Shown here in pieces: positions 56,645 to 64,000 of a stretch of 64,000 nt of DNA (the stretch's first letter is position 1; the number at the start of each line of letters is the position of its first letter). The notes beneath the pieces are model-generated. The model ran no database searches. It had not been told where the DNA came from and was given only the letters and a program-made list of their open reading frames with translations. Source of the stretch: Valencia hispanica (Eukaryota; Chordata; Actinopteri; Cyprinodontiformes; Valenciidae); the NCBI GenBank assembly GCA_963556495.2, contig OY747716.1:13731571-13795570 (forward strand), given 5' to 3'. Position numbers and translations under genes: made by a program.

Positions 56645-58165
56645 AAATGGGTCTGTACAAAAATATATTTTTTTCCCTTTGAGGTTTTGCTACTGCAATA
56701 AAATATGAATTTATTGTATTTTTTTATTTACATAGTTGCTAGGAAGTGTGGAAGATGTATCTGCTGGACTAATTTCTTCTCCGTCTACATCTTTATGGCA
56801 CACAAACCAAGCGTCTTGTGTAATCAGTCTGGGAGAGATAACGCAGGCCGTCGTCGAGTCGGGTATCCCTCTGGTTTCTCAGCACACTGAAAGAGATGAC
56901 TGACAGAACAAGGTACAGAAAGTCAAAAATCTATGTATGGATTTCAGAGTCCTGTTGCTTGCACCCCCCCCCCACAAACACACACACCCACGTTCCTGCT
57001 TCCCCTCTCACCCCCTTTGCCAAATCAATTCTGTGCAGGGGTTTTATTGACTCAGGTAAAGGGCTTATGATTCAGCAGTCGATGTCTGTGTCTGTGCAAC
57101 GGATGGAGGGGTGGAGTGGGCAGCATTAATGCAGTTGTTTTTACAATGGGTCAATGGGCCTGTTTGTGTCCAAATGTAGCCATTCCATACATGCTGTGTC
57201 CTGTAAGCGGGCATTTGTGTAAATGCATTGTTTATGACAGTGAATGGCGTTGTGCAAATATTGGGCATTTTTATTAAAGCTGAAGAGGCAGGCCTGGGCC
57301 TCAGGGTGCTGAGGGGCAGACATTGATTCTCAGGCGCTGTGGAGCCACTGGTCTGTCTCCACTGGTGGGAGGAAGGCTCCGCTGCTTTGGCTGAGAAGCT
57401 ACGATGGCTGGGGGCAAAAGAGAGAGACAGGCCGGGGGGGTTAAATGGTAATGGTAGTTGATGGGGTGGGGTCAGGTTGGGAGGGGGTCTTCCTGCTTCT
57501 TTAATGATTAAAGGAGGATGTTACACCCTCCCTGGAGCCACGAATCCACCCTGAGGTGCTTTAGTGCTACTGTCCTCGTCACACCGGCGTTACGCCGTGC
57601 CGATATCTTGTTAGGCTGCTCCACTGGAGCCTTGATCAAAGTTCTGATCACACCTGGCCAGACACTTGTCTCCCAGCTACAGGTTTCTATTTGTGATTAA
57701 TCTCTGTAAATCTTGTCAAACCTGATGGCTTTTGGAAAAACCTGAAGCGTTTTCCCCCACAGAGCTGAATCTAACTATCCACTTCCCACACCTTTTGCCT
57801 TGGGAACTAAACCATTTGTAGTCTAGGCAAACAATGAACGTCTTTACGTTAGACAAACACCCGACTTCATTGGCCTTGCTCCTGGGAAGATCTTTTATCT
57901 TACTGGACTGATGAACCTAGATTGTGAAATTTAAATCTTAAGACCAGGAAAAGAATCACAAGTAAATGCATTTTCTGTCAGTTGATCATCACAAAGATGT
58001 AATACGAGCTTTGAAATGCAAAAAAAGGGAGCGAGAAAAGTAGAATAAGCCTTCTTTGAAAGCTGCATTTCAGCTTTAAGAGGCCAGTCATCAACTGATC
58101 ACAGACTGTTACCCTTAAAAGTCTGTGCTCAAATCTGATTCTTATGCCCTTTCTTTCAGGCATCA
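56645..58165. other. No recognisable gene; 57000-57340 is a candidate conserved segment
   Basis: 57000-57340 is repeat-free, includes CAGCATTAATGCAG, TTTATTGACTCAGG and TTTTTATTAAAGC words, and has balanced composition, so it is a possible regulatory element. A 10-base C run lies near 56965. No exon is supportable. Confidence 0.35.
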
Positions 58166-58169
58166 CACT

Positions 58170-58555
58170 CCCTGAACATAGCTGGATCATTGACCATCAC
58201 TAGCAAGGGCTCTCACAGGACCTGCCACATTTAGATTGTTTTAACATTTTATAAAACATCATGAGGGGGTTGGGACAAACAAGTCAAGTGGTAGACCCTT
58301 ACAAATTTCACCTGGGAAATAGAACTGGGCCTGGATAATCCATGGTCCAGAGCAAAGGTCTTTGTGGAGATTACTTGGTCTTTCCACAGGATGACCTTGC
58401 AGTTTACAATGTTTGTCTAACAAAAGACTTCATCCAGGAGGATAACACTGCTCTTTTGGGCCTTCCCATATGTTTTCCAGATCTAAATCACATTCAAAAC
58501 CTTTAGGGATAGATAGCAAGGGAGGATTACAAAAATGGAACAACATTTCTATTGG
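58170..58555 (+). mobile_element. Degenerate Tc1/mariner-like remnant, family F
   Basis: CATGGTCCAGAGCAAAGGTC, TTTGTGGAGATTACTTGGTC, AACAAAAGACTTCATCCAGG and CCAGATCTAAATCACATTCA, then AACCTTTAGGGATAGATAGC. The last two correspond to the DLNPIEN-W-GW segment around the third catalytic residue of Tc1-type transposases. No open frame or termini. Confidence 0.55.
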
Positions 58556-58565
58556 CCTACTGGAA

Positions 58566-61065
58566 ATTCAATTCAGTTTATTTTTCAATTCAGTTTATTT
58601 ATATAGCGCCAATTCACAACAGATGTCATCTCAAGGCACTTAACAAGAAGTTATTTCAATACATTTATACAAACATTCCAATCAGTTAAAAAGTTTCCTA
58701 TTTAAGGAATCCCAGCAGATTGCGTCAGTCATTGGCGTGAGGTTGGGCAGATTTCCAACCACAGCAATCCTTCAGCAATCCCTCATACTGAGCAAGCATG
58801 TAGCGACAGTGGAGAGGAAAAACTCCCCTTTAACAGGAAGAAACCTCCAGCAGAACCAGGCTCAGTAGGAGCGGCCATCTGCCACGACCGTCTGGGGGTT
58901 TGAGAAGACAGAGCAGAACACAGAAGGAACAGAAGATCTGGTATAAGAGTAATTTCTATGTTACAGAAAGTAAAAAGTTGATAACAGGACACAGCGGATG
59001 TTCAGTTACTGAGAGGATCATCCCAGTCGATGCCCCCCGTCCACCAGGGCATTGCAGCCAAGCAGGATACCAGACCAGGTATATCTTCTATGGAGAGAAA
59101 AACACTGAGAGAAAACAAAGTTAACAGTCGAAATAACAGAATGTACTGTAATACAACTGGAGAGTCGTAGGAGAAAAGGAAGTAGCAGAGTGAAGAAAAT
59201 TGGTAAGTCTGTCCTCCAGCAGTCTAAGCCTATAGCAGCATAACTACAGAGATAGTTCAGGATGACCTAAGCCACTCTAACTATAAGCTTTATCAAAAAG
59301 GAAAGTTTTAAGCCTGGCCTTAAAAGTAAACAGTGTCTGCCTCACGGACTAAAGCTGGGAGCTGGTTCCACAGGAGAGGAGCCTGATAACTAAAAGATCT
59401 GCCTCCCATTCTACTTTTAGAAATCCTAGGAACTACAAGTAAACCTGCAGTCTGAGAGCGAAGTGCTCTTTTAGGAACATATGGAACAATTAGATCTCTG
59501 ATGTATGATGGAGCTTGATTATTAAGGGCTTTGTATGTAAGAAGAAGGATCTTAAATTCTATTCTGGATTTAACAGGGAGCCAATGAAGGGAAGCTAAAA
59601 CAGGAGAAATGTGATCTCTTTTTTTAATATTCATCAGAACTCTTGCTGCCGCATTTTGGATCAACTGAAGGCTTTTAATGGCATTTTGTGGACTTCCTGA
59701 TAGTAAAGAATTACAGTAGTCCAGCCTTGAGGTAACAAATGCATGGACTAGTTTCTCAGCATCACTCCTGGACAGGATGTTTCTAATTTTAGCAATATTC
59801 CGGAGGTGAAAGAAAGAAATCCTAGAAACCTGTTTAATATGGGATTTAAATGTCAAGTCTTGGTCAAAAATAACGCCGAGGTTCTTTACGTTATTACTGG
59901 GGGCCAATTTAATGCCATCCAGATGAAGTGATTGACTAATCAGTTTCTGTTTAAGAACTTCTGGTCCAAAGACAGCAACTTCTGTCTTGTCAGAATTTAA
60001 AAGCAAAAAGTTTAGGGTCATCCATGCTTTTATGTCTTCCAGACATGCCTGTAATCTACCTAACTGACTGGGTTCATCAGGATTTATGGATAAATATAGT
60101 TGTGTATCATCAGCATAGCTGTGGAAATTTATCCCATGCTGTCTAATGATTCTACCAATTGGAAGCATATATATGGTGAAAAGAATTGGTCCAAGGACAG
60201 AACCCTGTGGAACTCCACAAGTAACCCTTGAGAGTGAAGATGATTTATCATTTAGATGAACAAACTGGAATCTATCATACAAATATGATTTTAATCAGCC
60301 TAGTGCTGTTCCTTTGATCCCTGCAACATGTTCAAGCCTTTCTAAGAGAATATTATGATCGACTGTGTCAAAAGCAGCACTGAGATCTAACAAAACCAGA
60401 ACAGACACAAGTCCATTATCTGAGGCCATGAGAATATCATCAGTAACCTTCACCAGTGCTGTTTCAGTGCTATGATGAGCTCTAAAACCTGACTGAAACT
60501 CTTCAAACAGCTCATTACTGTTTAGATGCTCACAGACTTGATTAGCAACTATTTTCTCAAGGACTTTGGATAAGAAAGGAAGGTTAGATATAGGTCTGTA
60601 ATTCACTAAGTCATCTTGATCAAGGGAAGGTTTCTTGAGTAAAGGTTTAATTACAGCTATTTTAAATTCCTGTGGTACGTATCCGTTTACTAAGGATAGA
60701 TTCATCATATCTAAAATGGGGCCAGGAACCAAATGGAACACTTCTTTAAATAATTTGGTTGGGATTGGGTCCAACATACAAGTTGAAGGTTTAGATGAGG
60801 CTAATATTTTTGATAATTCTGAAAGCTCGACTGAATCAAAACAGCCTAAGCACAACTGAGGTTCTACAGTTCTTTCATTTACTGAGGAAGAAGTAATCAT
60901 GTTTGGGAGGGTGCCAATGATTTTATTTTTAATAAAATTTATTTTATTTATGAAGAATCTCATAAAATCATCACTGCTAAGAGCTGGGGGAAAAACTGTA
61001 TGAACACCTAAACACATTTGTGAAATGTTCAAAGAGAAAAGTGGTGATATTTACTACTGACTTCT
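58566..61065 (-). mobile_element. L2-type LINE family A, 5'-truncated, about 2.5 kb
   Basis: The 3' tail (58566-58600) carries AATTCAGTTTATTT twice, followed in element direction by the conserved AAGTGCCTTGAGATGACATC segment and a 3' UTR of about 0.65 kb shared with 34306-34870. The coding region runs from about 59277 to 61032. Only the 5' endonuclease part is missing. This is the best preserved LINE of the window. Confidence 0.9.
59277..61032 (-). pseudogene. L2-type reverse transcriptase with one in-frame stop and one late frameshift
   Basis: The minus frame from 61032 starts with a linker (FFINKINFIKNKI), then [41 protein letters not shown] and [17 protein letters not shown] (catalytic Asp). 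A TGA at 60295-60297 interrupts it where a Trp would be expected after KGTALG. The same frame resumes as YDRFQFVHL, CGVPQGSVLGPILF and the catalytic box [12 protein letters not shown], then LNSDKTEVAVFGP, SRLDYCNSLLSG, QNAAARVL, SLHWLPVKSRIEFK and PLLWNQLPALV. Near 59335 the frame shifts by one base. The family's usual ending (TFKARLKTFLF to a TAG at 59277-59279) is in the neighbouring frame. About 585 codons remain. The order and motifs are those of L2/CR1-type LINE enzymes, which reverse-transcribe at the target site. Confidence 0.92.
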
Positions 61066-61069
61066 GACT

Positions 61070-61595
61070 CTTAGCTAAGAGTTGGTTTTGGTTTTGCTTA
61101 TGGTGTTAAACTTTTAATTGATGTATGAACAGCTTCTTGGAGTTTAAACATTGTTGTTATGATATTGTTGATGTTGTTTTTAAAACCTGGTTAGCTTCCA
61201 GCAGCTTCTTGCTGCTTTGAAAACTGATTTAAAGTAATTTTCTACACGTATACAATGATCTTCTGTAAAATATACATAATCATGTGTAAAATATGATTTG
61301 GAGAATCCAATATAATATCGAGCAGCAGAAGGGCACCAAGAGTTATTTTGGTTTGATCAGGGATCCCAATCTGTTTTATTTTTATAAAAGTAAACGGATT
61401 CTTCAGCTTCTCTTTCTTGGGTAGAAAATGCAACGCTGATGTGTTATCGCCACAAATAAGACAAGCTTGAACATATTCCGCTATGTTGTGGAGTTGCTAA
61501 CGGTTAGCTTCTACTAGCAGAGATGTGCCCTGCTATCTCCTGGCCGCAAAATCAATACAGCCTTCACTTGAGCAGTTGCAGGCCAAAGAGGGAGG
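61070..61595. other. No recognisable gene
   Basis: AT-rich DNA just upstream of the truncated LINE. Confidence 0.4.
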
Positions 61596-61599
61596 GGCA

Positions 61600-62095
61600 A
61601 TGAATACTAATTTACTCTGTGGCGTAAAAGAGATTGGCTTTCTCTGACTCACTCGTTTTTGCCGTCTCTTTCCTTTCTGTGGCTAATGTAGGCAATGGGG
61701 TTTGGAGTAAATGTTCACGTGCTGCATCCGTATGCAGCTCAGAGTGAACCATTGTATTTTAAAAAGAACAAGTATCTCAGTGAATGAGACCTTTTAAGAG
61801 CAAGTCACCCCCCTACAAGAGTCTTACTCCGCCCACATTTCCTGTTTAAAAAATGAGCCAAAAGGAGGCATTGCCTGGTGGACTGAGGGACGCGCAGAGG
61901 CAGTGGGCTGGACATAAGCATTTGCTGGCTATTCCAACTCGCTATGGAGGCGTGGCCGAGACTCAGCTGCTTTTATACCCCACAGAGGCAGCGCAGCTGA
62001 CATCACACATACAGCCTAACGTCACCTGTCACCGCTTAGCCAGTAGCAATGGGAGATTCAAATTCCAATGTAGTGTAGACTTTTAACCTGAAGAG
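61600..62095. repeat. Possible unclassified dispersed repeat
   Basis: It contains AAGTATCTCAGTGAATGAGA, CAAGTCACCCCCCTACAAGA and TCTTACTCCGCCCACATTTC, which resemble a fish non-coding repeat, followed by a 77-codon open frame at 61853-62086 without motif. The class is unknown and the call is weak. Confidence 0.3.
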
Positions 62096-62099
62096 GGTG

Positions 62100-63455
62100 C
62101 CACACGGACTGTTTAAGTCCAAAATTGTACATTTTAAATAAGATGCACTAAAATGAAATGTTGTTTTAAATTGGCAAAGAGGCAAAATGAACAGACTGAT
62201 TCATTCATTCCTATTTTGACTATCCTGTTCTAATCCTTTTCTTATAAATCACAATTTATTGGCAGATGCCACAGCTAACCTTTAGACTGAATTTGGAATC
62301 TGACTCTGAAACAAAAGAAGTCATGGATAGAGATAAAATACTTGAAGATAAAAACCATCTGTAGTTTGTTTTGGTTTAGTCTTACTCTGTTCTATAAATG
62401 TGGTTCTTTCAAGTGGCCTGTTGTGTTGTCAGTTAGCATCTTCAGAGAACGGACTCCCAGGACCATACGCCTACGCTTCACTTTCCTCCATTTGTGAAAG
62501 AAAGCCTGTCCACAAAGATTAAAAATTTCAGGCGAATTGCTAAAATACCTATGATGCAAAGCAGGTCAGCAAGTGGCAATAACGCTAACGTCAGAATTCT
62601 AAAGAAAAGACCATCACAGCCAAGGGCGAAAAACCCATTTCATTTTTTTTTTCGGGGGGGGGACAATAAAAAGCAAAATGTTGAACAATAGTAGCGAAAG
62701 GATTGTTCTGTATTAGCCCATATTCTACCTGTAGACAGGTTTTTCTATTTACCACCAGCAACCAGCAATATCAAGAATGGTATTAGGTGGAAGCTGGCCA
62801 TGATGCACTTTTATGACCACATCTAACAACATTTCTGTGCACCCTTCTCTAATTTCCACTATAGTCCATCAAAGAAACTGAAAAAGAATACTTAAGCTCA
62901 AAATAAAGTTCCAAACCTATTAACGAAATACTTTCAAGAATAATCCAACATCAAACGTCCTGAAATAACATGGCTACTTTAACAGCAGAGCAACAACTGC
63001 ATAGATCAGGTGTGGACAGATGTTAAACCTAAAGGTAAAGTACTACAATATCTGTGTTATCTTTTCACAATAAAGAGAGAAGACACCATCTAACAAATAA
63101 AATGTCAAAATGAAATGTGGCTATGTCATATGATGTGGGAGCTATGAAAGAAATCTACCAATTATCCATCAACATAACATAGAATCTGAAACGTTATCTG
63201 TATAGACTAGAAGAATAATCATGGGATGACCAGGGATCATGAAGTGAAATCTGTTGATTTTATTCTGTATTCTGTTACTAAGCAACCTCCTGTAATCAGC
63301 AGCAGCACAATGAGATAATCAGACCAACTGCATCGGTGTCACAACTTGGTGAAACATTAAAAACTCTCCGCTGAACCGGGATGAATATCTGTCAAATACA
63401 AATTTTCAACCTAAAATCAACTTCAGTGTGGTTTCATTTTGCTTTTCATGCAGCT
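62100..63455. other. No recognisable gene
   Basis: AT-rich DNA with a T/G run near 62645-62662. Confidence 0.4.
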
Positions 63456-63459
63456 GAAT

Positions 63460-63690
63460 CAGAGACTGTCATTTTGACCAACGTGGTCAAAAAATAATCA
63501 TAATCCATTTTTACCAGTAAATTTTTTTAATGGTAACATATTCAATACTAATTAGGTTTTTTTTATTGAATTGAAATGAATTGAATTTTATTCAGTTTAT
63601 TAATATTCAATCCAAACGAGCTGAACAGAGAATCCACATGGTGCTATCACACAGCAAGCTGTTAAATCCATGTAAATCCATGTAATTTGT
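63460..63690 (+). repeat. hAT-like terminus family 'AGAGGTCGC', copy 4
   Basis: It starts CAGAGACTGTCATTTTGACC, having lost the GCGCTAG part, then GTGGTCAAAAAATAATC, CATTTTTACCAGTAAATTT and later GAACAGAGAATCCACATGG, the order of copies 1 and 3. It is interrupted by a short TGAATTGAAATGAATTG run (63567-63590). Confidence 0.5.
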
Positions 63691-63861
63691 TTTCCAATTC
63701 CATATAAACAATGAAATTAAACAATAGCACTCAACTTCCTCGACTCGCAAGGACCTGAAATCCGCAGAGGTTATTGTCATGAAGTTTTTGATTTTTGCCT
63801 GGGACTGATCATCACTTAGTGATGACATTTCTTGGGGGCTTTGATGATTTTTGGAGACTAA

Positions 63862-64000
63862 CCCCTGCTTTCCACTGGACGCGAAAGCGGCGCGTAACGT
63901 AATAGATGCGTTTACTCGCGAATTCAGCAGCGCGCCCCTTCCCACGTTGTGTTCCCTTCCCACGGTGTGTTATAGACGCGTATCACTCGCGGAAGCTTTC
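63862..64000. mobile_element. Harbinger-like element, left end (cut by window edge)
   Basis: TAA (63859-63861) followed by CCCCTGCTTTCCACTGG and GACGCGAAAGCGGCGCGTAA, matching the termini at 13391, 15680 and 39395. The other end is beyond the window. GCGCG-rich subterminal sequence follows. Confidence 0.7.

Overview
This window looks like non-coding nuclear DNA of a ray-finned fish (teleost). I found no convincing host exon, functional RNA gene, operon or CRISPR array. Every protein-coding trace I recognise belongs to a transposable element. The species cannot be fixed from the sequence. The teleost call rests on the mix of elements: several Tc1-like families, L2-type LINEs with short-motif 3' tails, BED-finger and other hAT relatives, PIF/Harbinger-like, TTAA-flanked and Tc1-derived MITEs, and tRNA-derived SINEs. 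Long CA, GA and AT microsatellites also fit. Statements about family membership come from remembered consensus features, not from a search.

Layout. 1-447 is the end of a BED-finger hAT element. 0.65-12.9 kb is mostly anonymous. It holds a Penelope-like endonuclease remnant (3.2 kb), the terminus of a hAT-like family seen four times in the window (5.2 kb), a CA repeat (7.1 kb) and a GC-rich, G-skewed repeat (8.5-9.8 kb). 12.9-15.7 kb is a cluster: a 418-bp MITE flanked by TTAA, then a Harbinger-like element split by a 1.5-kb Tc1 element. The Tc1 transposase has a frameshift and a stop codon at its catalytic glutamate. 16.7-18.9 kb is a decayed Tc1-like element split by a 946-bp hAT derivative with a perfect 8-bp target duplication. 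20.7-22.2 kb is a second copy of that Tc1 family, broken by a hAT MITE and a segment containing a SINE. 23.9 kb and 28.4-29.1 kb hold further Tc1-like remnants. 25.0-26.9 kb is an L2-type LINE. 32.5 kb is a Tc1 remnant, followed by an 83-bp AT repeat and an L2 3' end at 34.3 kb.

37-41.2 kb has a 39-bp palindrome, a G-quadruplex-prone tract, a Tc1 remnant and a large unclassified repeat block. That block contains TTAGC-rich tandem arrays and a complete 700-bp Harbinger-like element flanked by TTA. 41.8-42.8 kb is a Tc1 copy broken twice by related sequence. 46-53 kb holds MITE and LINE remnants, including an L2 inserted in another LINE with a 46-bp perfect palindrome at its 5' junction. 56-58.5 kb has two Tc1-like remnants, one containing a MITE. 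58.6-61.1 kb is the best-preserved LINE, an L2 reverse transcriptase interrupted by one in-frame stop and one late frameshift. The right edge cuts a third Harbinger-like copy.

The sequences do not form a pathway. What they record is relative insertion order, readable where target-site duplications survive. Between the elements are AT-rich stretches, a few of which are dense in homeodomain-type TAATTA cores and may be conserved regulatory DNA. That last point is only a suggestion.
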